Shown piece after piece: positions 53,219 to 61,579 of a stretch of DNA of 64,000 nt (its first letter is position 1; each line of letters opens with the position of its first letter). The position numbers were made by a program, and so were the translations under genes. Below the pieces are notes generated by a model. The model did not search any database. It saw only the letters and a program-made list of their open reading frames with translations, and was not told where the DNA came from. The stretch is from positions 62,001 to 126,000 of the forward strand of contig NZ_CAUIYF010000006.1 of NCBI RefSeq assembly GCF_962719845.1. Direction: 5' to 3'. Source of the DNA: Neisseria uirgultaei. GTDB taxonomy: Bacteria > Pseudomonadota > Gammaproteobacteria > Burkholderiales > Neisseriaceae.

Positions 53219-53627
53219 ATGATGAAAAAATTATTGGCACCATCAGTGCTTTCCCTGCTGGTAATCGCGGGGGGGGGTAATTTCTAATTACTCGCTTGCA
53301 GCGACGAATTCTAATGAGACTACGGTTGTTGCAACAAATTCTAATGAGACTTCGGTTGTTGCAACAAATGACGGAAAAACGGCAGATGCTGAAAACAAAA
53401 AACTGAAACGCGGTTTGGCGGCACAAGCCGCGTTAAGCGGTTTATTCCAACCCTACTCTGTCGGCAAGGCAAACGTTACCGCCGCTGTAGGCGGCTATCA
53501 GTCGCAATCCGCATTTGCCGTCGGTGTCGGTTACCGTTACAACGAAAAATTTGCAACAAAAGCAGGATTTGCCTTTGCACCCAGCGGCGGTGTGGCTTAT
53601 CACGCTGGTGTCAATTTCGAATGGTAA
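53219..53627 (+). CDS. Short NadA-like trimeric autotransporter, phase-variable, OFF in this sequence
   Basis: AGGA (53209-53212) precedes ATG 53219. The first 20 codons encode a signal peptide, but a G9 tract (53269-53277) leads to a stop after 22 residues. Removing one G joins it to the downstream frame, giving 135 residues. These are: signal peptide ending about residue 27 (NYSLA); a 40-residue passenger with two NSNETxVVAT repeats; and a C-terminal anchor (about 70-135) with LAAQAALSGLFQPYSVGK, NVTAAVGGY and the final NFEW. That anchor strongly resembles the NadA/YadA membrane anchor. There is no coiled-coil stalk. Either a minimal surface protein or a deletion relic of a NadA-type adhesin. 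Confidence 0.8.
53269..53277 (+). repeat. Poly-G tract of nine, phase-variation switch
   Basis: A run of nine G lies inside the signal-peptide codons of the NadA-like gene. G8 (or any length differing from it by three) would restore the frame; G9 is OFF. Slippage in such tracts is the classic neisserial on/off mechanism. Confidence 0.85.
53307..53366 (+). repeat. Two tandem 30-bp in-frame repeats
   Basis: 53307-53336 and 53337-53366 differ by one base and encode NSNETTVVAT and NSNETSVVAT. A 30-base unit preserves frame, so copy number could vary without loss of the anchor. Confidence 0.88.
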
Positions 53628-53685
53628 GTGCCTCTAAATATTTAGCGGTAAAACATACGCTTATTAAACGGTAAGCGTGCAGGCA

Positions 53686-53722
53686 ATGCCGTCTGAAACC
53701 TGGAACAGGCTTCAGACGGCAT
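53686..53722 (+). terminator. Uptake-sequence terminator after the NadA-like gene
   Basis: ATGCCGTCTGAA (53686-53697) pairs with TTCAGACGGCAT (53711-53722), followed by TTTT. Confidence 0.8.
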
Positions 53723-53832
53723 TTTGACGCACGAAATCGGCAAATATGACGGAAATGGAAAATACCTATCTTGTCATTTCAAAATTTCAAAATCACGGCG
53801 TTATCCGAAATCACAATCATCTCTCCGCCGTT

Positions 53833-54534
53833 ATTTCCGCGCAGGCGGGAATCTAGCAACGAAAAGTAACAGGAATTTATCGGGAATGGCTGGAGTTTAA
53901 AGGTCTGGATTCCCGCCGTCGCGGGAATGACGGCATATCAGTTTCTGTGCGGACAAACCTGGATTCCCATCTGCGTAGGAATGACGATTCAGAAGTTGCC
54001 CGAAACCCAAAAAACTGAAGCCGAAGGGTCTGGATTCCCGCCTGTGCGGGAATGACGGCGCATAAGTTCCCGTGCGGACAGACCTAGATTCCCACCTGCG
54101 TGGGAATGACGATTCAGAAGTTGCCCGAAACCCAAAAAACTGAAACCGAACGAGCCGGATTTCCGCTTTCGCGGGAATGACGATTCAGAAGTTACACGAA
54201 ACTCAAAAAAAAAAACGAAACCAAACGAATCGGATTCCCGCTTTTACGAGAATGACGGGATTTTGGGTTGTGGTAATTTATCGGGAAAACAGAAACCCCT
54301 ATGCCGTCATTCCCGCTCAAGCGGGAATCTAGGACGTAGAATCTAAAGAAACCGTTTTATCCGATAAGTTTCTGTACCGAAGAATCTGGATTCCCGCTTT
54401 CGCGGGAATGACGGCGCATAAGTTTCCATGCGGACAGACCTAGATTCCCACCTGCGTGGGAATGACGATTCAGAAGTTGCCCGAAACTCAAAAAACTGAA
54501 GCCGAAGAATCTGGATTCCCGCCTGCGCAGGAAT
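53833..54534. repeat. Large NIME array with about eleven dRS3 repeats
   Basis: dRS3 copies start at 53909, 53963, 54034, 54088, 54159, 54234, 54309, 54390, 54444 and 54515, with a degenerate one at 53833; several have one mismatch. Spacers recur (the segment with CGATTCAGAAGTTGC appears at least three times). The array fills the gap between the NadA-like gene and the ribonuclease; no gene is seen in 53629-54637. A pure A run at 54205-54215 is non-coding. Confidence 0.9.
53853..53915. repeat. 63-bp RS spacer repeat, copy 3 of 3
   Basis: Same orientation as copies 1 and 2, on the other side of the NadA-like gene. The direct repeats frame a segment of about 1.1 kb. Confidence 0.88.
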
Positions 54535-54637
54535 GACGGCATATCGGTTTCCGTGCGGACAGACCTAGACTCCCGCCTGCGCGTGAAGGACGGGATTTCA
54601 GGTTTCTGTTTTTGCGGGAATTTGCCGCATCACGGCT

Positions 54638-56518
54638 TCAGACGGCATTGCCTGCCGTTGTACCCGCGGGTGCGGCTGCCTTGATGTAGTTGAGCGAGAC
54701 AAACTGCTTCTCGGCATCTAATTCAGTGATTTTGAACAATGCCTGCGATTTGGGCAGCGCGTCAAATGGAATACCGGTCGCGCGTGTTACTAGCGGCAGA
54801 CCTTCAATGCGGACGAGGTCTTCTTTGAGGATGATGGCCGTCAGCTCGCTTGTGCCTTGCTGTTGCAGGTAAACCAGGCTCCAGTAGGCTTCCATTTGGC
54901 GTTGGAAGTCGGCGTAGGCTGTATAGGCGGCATCGAAGTCGCGCAGCGCGGCGAAAAGCTCGGCATCGCTGTTCTGATACAGCGGCTCGGCGGTGTCGTC
55001 TATCAGGCTGAGGAGTTGTTTTTGGTTGATGTAGTCGGCGGCGCGGCGCAGCGGCGAAGTGAACCAGCCGTAATGCTGCACGCCCATGCCGATATGCGGC
55101 TCGGATTTGGTGCTCATGCGCACTTTGCCTGCCGGTTGGACGCGAAAAAGGCCGGGCAGCTCGTTTTCGTCCAGCATTTGCGCCCAAGTGCTGTTGGCAA
55201 GAATCATCATCTCGCTGACCAGCGTATCGATGGGCGAACCGCGTTCGCGGCGGACGACGGATACGTTGCCTTTCTCATCCAATTCGATGCTGTAATCGTA
55301 TTGCGGCGCGCGGTCGGGTTCGTATTTGCCACGCGCTTTTTGCAGGGCGATGGCGAATTGATAGAACCAAATCAGGTCTTGATGGTGGGCAAACATCATT
55401 TCGCCTGCTTCGTCCAAGCCGGTTTCGGCGTTGAAATGCGGCTCGATGGCTTGAATGCGCAGGTTTTCGGCGATGTTGACTGCTTCGATTTTGCAGGTTG
55501 GTGCGCCGACGTTGAACTCGCTGTCCACATCAAAATAAATGCTGACGGCAGGGCGGTATGCGCCTGCATCAAGGCTGAACGCGGTAATCCAGTTTTCGGG
55601 CAGCATGGTGATTTTGCCGCCGGGGAAATAAACCGTGCTTAAGCGTTCCATGATGTTTTTTTCCATTTTGTCGCCTTGCTTAATGGCAAGCGACGGCGCG
55701 GCAATGTGGATGCCGACGCGTTTCATGCCGTTGCACAAGTCGGTCAGGCTCAAGGCATCGTCCACTTCGGTGGTCGATTCGTCGTCAATGGAAAAGGCGG
55801 CAACATCGGCGCGGGGCAAGTCGGGCATTTCAGGAAGCGCAAGATCGGGGAAACCCGTTCCTTTGGGGAAGTATTTGATTTCAAACCCGTCTTGCAGGTA
55901 TTGGGGAATGGACGTAATGCCGCCCGTTTTTTTCGCCAATTCGTAGGCGGAGGTTTTCAATGCGTCGGCGGCTTTGGTAAAGGCTTTGTAGGTCAATGAT
56001 TGCTTGTCGGGCGCGTGTAAGATAGTTTTCAAATCCGCCGCGATTTCAGACGGCATCTCGCCGCGTTTCAAGGCTTCCGCCCAAGCGTCGATTTGCGCGT
56101 CTTGCTGTTTTTTGCGTTCGATGGCGGCAAGCGCCTGTTTTAAGGTTTCTTCTGGCGCGGCTTTGAACACGCCTTTGGCTTTTTTGTAGAAATACATCGG
56201 CGCGGCGTAAAGCGCAATCAAAGTTGCCGCCAGCTCGGTTTTGGTCGGCGCGTGTCCGTAATATTCTTCGGCGATGGCTTCGGCGGTAAATTCCTCTTCG
56301 CCGCATACTTCCCACAATAAATCGGTGTCGATGTCCGCCGCCTGTGCCTGCGCGTTCTCCAAAAATGCCGCCATATCGCCGTCAAACTCGACAAAGACAT
56401 TGTTTGCCTTCACTTTGGTGCGTTTGCCGTGTTGGGTATCGACTTGGTAGGTGGCGTCGTTTTTTTGGACGATGGCGGCGACTTTGAATTGGCCGGACTC
56501 TTCGTAAAAAATATTCAT
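54638..56518 (-). CDS. RNB-domain ribonuclease (RNase II/R family)
   Basis: This 626-residue 3'-5' exoribonuclease has the RNB catalytic cluster AFSIDDESTTEVDDALSL, with four acidic residues in register for magnesium binding. Later family blocks are present (GGKITMLPENWI, RVQPAGKVRMSTKSEPHIGMGVQHYGWFTSPLRR). The C-terminal S1 region is short and degenerate. ATG 56518 (MNIFYEESG) is chosen. The last codons (GNAV-stop) are supplied by an uptake sequence. Confidence 0.88.
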   Translation of the reverse strand: MNIFYEESGQFKVAAIVQKNDATYQVDTQHGKRTKVKANNVFVEFDGDMAAFLENAQAQAADIDTDLLWEVCGEEEFTAEAIAEEYYGHAPTKTELAATLIALYAAPMYFYKKAKGVFKAAPEETLKQALAAIERKKQQDAQIDAWAEALKRGEMPSEIAADLKTILHAPDKQSLTYKAFTKAADALKTSAYELAKKTGGITSIPQYLQDGFEIKYFPKGTGFPDLALPEMPDLPRADVAAFSIDDESTTEVDDALSLTDLCNGMKRVGIHIAAPSLAIKQGDKMEKNIMERLSTVYFPGGKITMLPENWITAFSLDAGAYRPAVSIYFDVDSEFNVGAPTCKIEAVNIAENLRIQAIEPHFNAETGLDEAGEMMFAHHQDLIWFYQFAIALQKARGKYEPDRAPQYDYSIELDEKGNVSVVRRERGSPIDTLVSEMMILANSTWAQMLDENELPGLFRVQPAGKVRMSTKSEPHIGMGVQHYGWFTSPLRRAADYINQKQLLSLIDDTAEPLYQNSDAELFAALRDFDAAYTAYADFQRQMEAYWSLVYLQQQGTSELTAIILKEDLVRIEGLPLVTRATGIPFDALPKSQALFKITELDAEKQFVSLNYIKAAAPAGTTAGNAV

Positions 56519-56674
56519 TTTTCGGATTTTTCTGTGGAAACTCAAGCGGGTGATTTTAGCAGATTACCGAAAATGCCGTCTGAAAAAAGGTTTGGGGGAA
56601 GGCGGGTGCGGCTTTGCGGTGCTTGCGTTGCGTTTTTGACGGGGTACAATCGCCGTTTTTGAACGGAGGACGGA

Positions 56675-57307
56675 ATGGGGAATACAAACCGTGTGACGGA
56701 GCAGGCACATTATGATGCCGAACGCAGGCAGGCAGACGAAGCATTGGCGGGCGTGTTTCCGGCAGTCAGTATTTTCGGCAGCGCGCGCACGCCGCAGAAT
56801 CATGCGGATTATGCGTTTGCCTGCCGTCTGGCGCGGCGGCTGTCGGATTCGGGCATTGCCGTCATTTCGGGCGGCGGGCCGGGGATTATGGAGGCGGCAA
56901 ACAAGGGCGCGTTTGCAGGGAAGTCGGTTTCGGTGGGGCTGAACATTGCCCTGCCGCACGAGCAGAAGCCGAATCCGTATCAGGACATCGCCTTGCGGTT
57001 TTCCCGTTTTGCCGAACGCAAGGCGGTGTTTTTCCGCTATTCCCAAGCATATGTCGTGATGCCGGGCGGCTTCGGGACGCTGGACGAATTGTTTGAAATC
57101 CTAACCTTGGTGCAGACGGGCAAAGTGCCGCCGCGTCCGATTGTTTTGGTCGGAAAGGCATTTTGGTCGGGTTTGGCGGAGTGGATAAACGCGCAGCTTT
57201 TGGCGCGCGGTCTGATTTCTGAAGGGGCAGCCTCTTTGTTCGCCATATCGGACGATGAAGAAGAAATCGTTGCGTATCTGTCGGAACACGGGCTTCAGAC
57301 GGCATAG
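56675..57307 (+). CDS. LOG-family Rossmann-fold protein (TIGR00730)
   Basis: This 210-residue protein has the PGGFGTLDE motif (near residues 129-137) and SGGGPGIMEAANKGA. These define the LOG/cytokinin riboside monophosphate phosphoribohydrolase fold; a nucleotide 5'-phosphate hydrolase activity is likely. GGAGGA precedes the ATG. The C-terminal LQTA-stop is read through an uptake sequence. Confidence 0.87.
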   Translation: MGNTNRVTEQAHYDAERRQADEALAGVFPAVSIFGSARTPQNHADYAFACRLARRLSDSGIAVISGGGPGIMEAANKGAFAGKSVSVGLNIALPHEQKPNPYQDIALRFSRFAERKAVFFRYSQAYVVMPGGFGTLDELFEILTLVQTGKVPPRPIVLVGKAFWSGLAEWINAQLLARGLISEGAASLFAISDDEEEIVAYLSEHGLQTA

Positions 57308-57378
57308 CGTCCCGAGAGTGATGTATAATTGCAAACAATTTAACAATTTTTGATGTCTTTTCCGAACAGGATGCCGAT

Positions 57379-58749
57379 ATGATCAACCCCATCGCCTCGC
57401 TTTCCCCTTTAGACGGCCGTTATGTCCAATCCGTTGAAGCATTGCGCCCGATTTTTTCAGAGTACGGCCTGATGAAGGCGCGCGTCAAAGTCGAATTAAA
57501 CTGGCTCAAAGCCCTTGCCGCCGAGCCTAAGATTGCAGAAGTTCCTGCTTTCAGCGATTTTACGCTTGCCGAAATCGACACGGTGATTGAAAACTTTTCA
57601 TTGGAAGACGCGGCCGCCGTCAAAGCCATCGAAGCCACGACCAATCATGATGTCAAAGCCATCGAATATTGGCTGAAAAAACGTTTTGCCGAAGTGCCGG
57701 AAGTCGCCGCTGCCAGCGAGTTCATCCACTTTGCCTGCACCAGTGAAGATATCAACAACCTGTCCCACGCCCTGATGCTGCAAGAGGCGCGCGAAACCGT
57801 CATCCTGCCCAAACTTGCCGAAATTATCGGCAAACTCACCGCTATGGCGCACGATCTTGCCGCCGTCCCGATGATGAGCCGCACGCATGGCCAGCCCGCC
57901 ACGCCGACCACTTTGGGCAAAGAAATCGCCAATGTCGTGTACCGCCTGCAACGCCAGTTCAAAAGCCTTCAGGCGCAAGAATTCCTCGGCAAAATCAACG
58001 GCGCGGTCGGCAACTACAACGCCCACATGGTCGCCTATCCCGATGTGGATTGGGAAGCACACTGCCGCAACTTCGTCGAAATCAGTCTCGGTCTGACCTT
58101 CAACCCCTACACCATCCAAATCGAGCCGCATGACTATATGGCGGAGTTTTTCCAAACCCTCAGCCGCATCAACACGATTCTCATCGACTTCAACCGCGAT
58201 GTTTGGGGTTATATTTCATTGGGTTACTTCAAACAAAAAGTCAAAGCGGGCGAAGTCGGCTCTTCCACGATGCCGCACAAAGTCAACCCCATCGACTTTG
58301 AAAACTCCGAAGGCAACCTCGGTATGGCCAACGCCGTATTGGGCTTTTTGGCGGAAAAACTGCCGATTTCCCGCTGGCAGCGCGACCTGACCGACAGCAC
58401 CGTCCTGCGCAATATGGGCGTGGGCGTGGGCTATGCCGTGTTGGGTTTCGCCGCCCACCTGCGCGGCCTGAACAAGCTCGAACCCAACCCTGCCGCGCTT
58501 GCCGCCGATTTGGATGCCACTTGGGAGCTGCTCGCCGAGCCGATTCAAACCGTGATGCGCCGTTACGGTGTCGCCAATCCTTACGAAAAACTGAAAGACC
58601 TGACGCGCGGCAAAGGCGGCATCACGCCCGAAGTGCTGAAAGGCTTTATCGGATCGCTGGAAATCCCTGCCGAAGCCAAAGCCAAATTGCTTGAGCTGAC
58701 CCCCGCGCTGTATGTGGGCAAGGCTGAAGCGTTGGCGAAACGGATTTGA
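57379..58749 (+). CDS. purB: PurB, adenylosuccinate lyase
   Basis: This 456-residue enzyme catalyses two fumarate-releasing steps in purine synthesis. It has MSRTHGQPATPTTLGKE (catalytic His) and the flexible signature loop GSSTMPHKVNPIDFENSEGN (near residues 294-313). Length matches the Escherichia-type PurB. An uptake-sequence terminator follows. Confidence 0.96.
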   Translation: MINPIASLSPLDGRYVQSVEALRPIFSEYGLMKARVKVELNWLKALAAEPKIAEVPAFSDFTLAEIDTVIENFSLEDAAAVKAIEATTNHDVKAIEYWLKKRFAEVPEVAAASEFIHFACTSEDINNLSHALMLQEARETVILPKLAEIIGKLTAMAHDLAAVPMMSRTHGQPATPTTLGKEIANVVYRLQRQFKSLQAQEFLGKINGAVGNYNAHMVAYPDVDWEAHCRNFVEISLGLTFNPYTIQIEPHDYMAEFFQTLSRINTILIDFNRDVWGYISLGYFKQKVKAGEVGSSTMPHKVNPIDFENSEGNLGMANAVLGFLAEKLPISRWQRDLTDSTVLRNMGVGVGYAVLGFAAHLRGLNKLEPNPAALAADLDATWELLAEPIQTVMRRYGVANPYEKLKDLTRGKGGITPEVLKGFIGSLEIPAEAKAKLLELTPALYVGKAEALAKRI

Positions 58750-58765
58750 GCATTTACTGAAACCG

Positions 58766-58795
58766 ATGCCGTCTGAACGCGCGTTCAGACGGCAT
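58766..58795 (+). terminator. Uptake-sequence terminator after purB
   Basis: ATGCCGTCTGAA (58766-58777) and TTCAGACGGCAT (58784-58795) are separated by six bases and followed by TTTTT. Confidence 0.85.
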
Positions 58796-58829
58796 TTTTA
58801 AGATAACGGGACATACGGGGGCGATATTT

Positions 58830-60698
58830 ATGCAAGCTGTCCGATACAGGCCAGAAATTGACGGATTACGGGCCGTCGCCGTGCTATCCGTCATTATTTT
58901 CCACCTGGATAACCGCTGGCTTCCCGGAGGGTTTCTGGGTGTGGACATTTTCTTTGTCATCTCGGGATTCCTCATTACCGGCATCATTCTTGCCGAAATA
59001 CGGGACGGTTCTTTTTCTTTCCGGGATTTTTATACCCGAAGGATTAAGCGGATTTATCCTGCTTTTATTGCGGCCGTGTCCCTGGCTTCGGTGATTGCCT
59101 CTCAAATCTTCCTTTACGAAGATTTCAACCAAATGCGGAAAACCGTGGAGCTTTCTGCGGTTTTCTTGTCCAATATTTATCTGGGGTTTCAGCAGGGATA
59201 TTTCGATTTGAGTGCCGACGAGAACCCCGTACTGCATATCTGGTCTTTGGCAGTAGAGGAACAGTATTACCTCCTGTATCCCCTTTTGCTGATATTTTGC
59301 TGCAAAAAAACCAAATCGCTACGGGTGCTGCGTAACATCAGCATCATCCTGTTCCTGATTTTGACTGCCTCATCGTTTTTGCCGGCTGCGTTTTATACCG
59401 ACATCCTCAACCAACCCAATACTTATTACCTTTCGACACTGAGATTTCCCGAGCTGTTGGCAGGTTCCCTGTTGGCGGTTTATGGGCAAACGGGAAACGG
59501 CAGACGGCAAACAGTAAGCGGAAAACGGCAGTTGCTTTCATTACTCTGCTTCGGCGCATTGCTTGCCTGCCTGTTCGTGATTGACAAACATAATCCGTTT
59601 ATCCCGGGAATTACCTTGCTTCTTCCCTGCCTGCTGACGGCGTTGCTTATCCGGAGTATGCAATACGGAACGCTTCCGACCCGCATCCTGTCGGCAAGCC
59701 CCATCGTATTTGTCGGCAAAATCTCTTATTCCCTATACCTGTACCATTGGATTTTTATTGCCTTCGCCCATTACATTACAGGCGACAAACAGCTCGGACT
59801 GCCTGCCGTATCGGCGGTTGCCGCATTGACGGTCGGATTTTCCCTGTTGAGCTATTATTTGATTGAACAGCCGCTTAGAAAACGGAAGATGACCTTCAAA
59901 AAGGCATTTTTCTGCCTCTATCTTGTCCCGTCCCTGATACTGGTCGGCTATAACCTGTACGCGAGGGGGATATTGAAACAGGAACACCTCCGCCCGTTGC
60001 CCGGCGCGCCCCTTGCTGCGGAAAATCATTTCCCGGAAACCGTCCTGACCCTCGGCGACTCGCACGCCGGACACCTGCGTGGGTTTCTGGATTATGTCGG
60101 CGGCAGGGAAGGGTGGAAAGCCAAAATCCTGTCCCTCGATTCGGAGTGTTTGGTTTGGGTGGATACGAAATTGGCAGACAACCAGCTATGTCGAAAATAC
60201 TGGGATGAAGTTGAAAAAGCCGAAGCCGTTTTCATTGCCCAATTCTATGATTTGAGGATGGGCGGACAGCCCGTGCCGAGATTTGAAGCGCAATCTTTCC
60301 TGATACCCGGGTTCCAAGCCCGATTCAGGGAAACCGTCAAGAGGATTGCCGCCGTCAAACCCGTATATGTTTTTGCGAATAATGCATCAATCAGCCGTTC
60401 GCCCTTGAGGGAGGAAAAATTGAAAAGATTTGCCGCAAACCAATACCTCCGCCCCATTCAGGCTATGGGCGACATCGGCAAGAGCAATCAGGCGGTTTTT
60501 GATTTGATTAAAGATATTCCCAATGTGCATTGGGTGGACGCACAGAAATACCTGCCCAAAAACACGGTCGAAATACACGGCCGCTATCTTTACGGCGACC
60601 AAGACCACCTGACCTATTTCGGTTCTTATTATATGGGGCGGGAATTTCACAAACACGAAAGCTTGCTCAAGCATTCACACGGAGGCGCATTGCAGTAG
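58830..60698 (+). CDS. OatA-type membrane acyltransferase with SGNH domain
   Basis: This 622-residue protein combines an acyltransferase-3 membrane domain (about residues 1-360; RYRPEIDGLRAVAVLSVI and FFVISGFLIT at the start) with a periplasmic SGNH esterase-like domain (about 390-622). The serine block is LGDSHAGH and the Asp-His block is GDQDHLTYFGS. The family O-acetylates peptidoglycan or surface sugars. In meningococcus related proteins act on pilin glycan or capsule; the substrate cannot be assigned here. No homopolymeric tract is present. Confidence 0.85.
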   Translation: MQAVRYRPEIDGLRAVAVLSVIIFHLDNRWLPGGFLGVDIFFVISGFLITGIILAEIRDGSFSFRDFYTRRIKRIYPAFIAAVSLASVIASQIFLYEDFNQMRKTVELSAVFLSNIYLGFQQGYFDLSADENPVLHIWSLAVEEQYYLLYPLLLIFCCKKTKSLRVLRNISIILFLILTASSFLPAAFYTDILNQPNTYYLSTLRFPELLAGSLLAVYGQTGNGRRQTVSGKRQLLSLLCFGALLACLFVIDKHNPFIPGITLLLPCLLTALLIRSMQYGTLPTRILSASPIVFVGKISYSLYLYHWIFIAFAHYITGDKQLGLPAVSAVAALTVGFSLLSYYLIEQPLRKRKMTFKKAFFCLYLVPSLILVGYNLYARGILKQEHLRPLPGAPLAAENHFPETVLTLGDSHAGHLRGFLDYVGGREGWKAKILSLDSECLVWVDTKLADNQLCRKYWDEVEKAEAVFIAQFYDLRMGGQPVPRFEAQSFLIPGFQARFRETVKRIAAVKPVYVFANNASISRSPLREEKLKRFAANQYLRPIQAMGDIGKSNQAVFDLIKDIPNVHWVDAQKYLPKNTVEIHGRYLYGDQDHLTYFGSYYMGREFHKHESLLKHSHGGALQ

Positions 60699-60734
60699 CC
60701 TGCCTTCTTGTCGGATATCGCCTTTGGCGGGTTT

Positions 60735-60746
60735 GCCCTTCGGGGC
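60735..60746 (+). terminator. Probable terminator of the acyltransferase gene
   Basis: GCCC-TTCG-GGGC, a tetraloop hairpin, is followed by GGCGGCTTTTA and lies 36 bases after the stop. Confidence 0.5.
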
Positions 60747-60755
60747 GGCGGCTTT

Positions 60756-60861
60756 TATAGTGGATTAACAAAAATCAGGACAAGGCGACGAAGCCGCAGA
60801 CAGTACAAATAGTACGGCAAGGCGAGGCAACGCTGTACTGGTTTAAATTTAATCCACTATA
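60756..60861. mobile_element. Correia repeat element (CREE), 106 bp
   Basis: Terminal inverted repeats TATAGTGGATTA (60756-60767) and TAATCCACTATA (60850-60861) enclose the typical internal sequence (CAGTACAAATAGTACGG). Length fits the short Correia class. It sits between the convergent 3' ends of the acyltransferase and DUF533 genes. Correia ends can carry promoters and be processed by RNase III. Confidence 0.93.
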
Positions 60862-60929
60862 TTTTGCCGTTTTGAGGCCGGGGTCGGGAATAACCGTTTT
60901 TTGATGACTTTCCCTCCCTGGCTGTGTCA

Positions 60930-61544
60930 TTAAATTCCCAATTGCCTTTCCAAACTCTCCACCAGATTGTCATCCAGTTTCAAAGCCTGCGACAGACGGG
61001 CGAGGAAGACGGTTTCTTTCCGCGACAAATCGGCACATACCAGTCTTGCCGCCAGATAGGCCTCCGCTGCCAACGCCTCATCGTTGCCGACGGAGGCGGC
61101 GATGTCTTCGATGCTTGCGGGCAGGCGGTATTCGGCGGCGAGCCATGCGGCAGTTTCGGGGTCTGTGCCGCTTTCCTGTTCGATAGTCCGGCGTTCGGCT
61201 TCGTCTATCATGCCGTCTGAAGCAGCGGCGGCTATCATTGCGCGCAATACGGTGCGGTTGTATGTTTCTTCAGTTTCTCCGGCAGGTTGGAAATCGCTTT
61301 GTGTTACGGTTGCCCGCCCTTTGTTTTGCTGCCACATCTGATAGCCTCGGTAGGCGAGGTAGCCCAAAGCGGCGGTTGAACCGATTTTGGTAATGGTTTT
61401 GCGGTTTTTACCGTTCAGCAGCATGGAGGCGACACCGGCAACCAGCGCGCCTCCGCCAAATGAATTGAGCGGGCTGTCGGAGAATGTGGTGCCTTTTTTT
61501 TGAACCGTGCTTAAGACTTGGTTGAGCAGCCGGGTGAAGTTCAT
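60930..61544 (-). CDS. DUF533 family inner-membrane protein
   Basis: This 204-residue protein starts MNFTRLLNQVLS, has a glycine/alanine-rich hydrophobic stretch (about residues 30-72), and ends in a helical domain. The DUF533/TerB-like features AAAASDGMIDEAERRTIE and a second DxSRKE segment are visible. Function is unknown; related YebE proteins are stress-induced. It lies just downstream of dinG on the same strand. An uptake sequence is read in frame as SDGM. Confidence 0.8.
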   Translation of the reverse strand: MNFTRLLNQVLSTVQKKGTTFSDSPLNSFGGGALVAGVASMLLNGKNRKTITKIGSTAALGYLAYRGYQMWQQNKGRATVTQSDFQPAGETEETYNRTVLRAMIAAAASDGMIDEAERRTIEQESGTDPETAAWLAAEYRLPASIEDIAASVGNDEALAAEAYLAARLVCADLSRKETVFLARLSQALKLDDNLVESLERQLGI

Positions 61545-61579
61545 GATTTTTCCTTTCTGTTGCGGGAAGGGCGGTATGT

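Noticed and set aside
54205..54215. A run of eleven A as a slippage switch.
   Set aside because: It lies in the NIME array with no gene reading through it.
53833..54534. Regularly spaced short repeats that could suggest a CRISPR array.
   Set aside because: The repeats are palindromic dRS3 cores with recurring, not unique, spacers of unequal length; no cas gene is near.
58830..60698. Naming the acyltransferase as the pilin-glycan acetylase PglI.
   Set aside because: The domain layout fits several neisserial O-acetylases, and I see no homopolymeric tract or glycosylation neighbours to decide.
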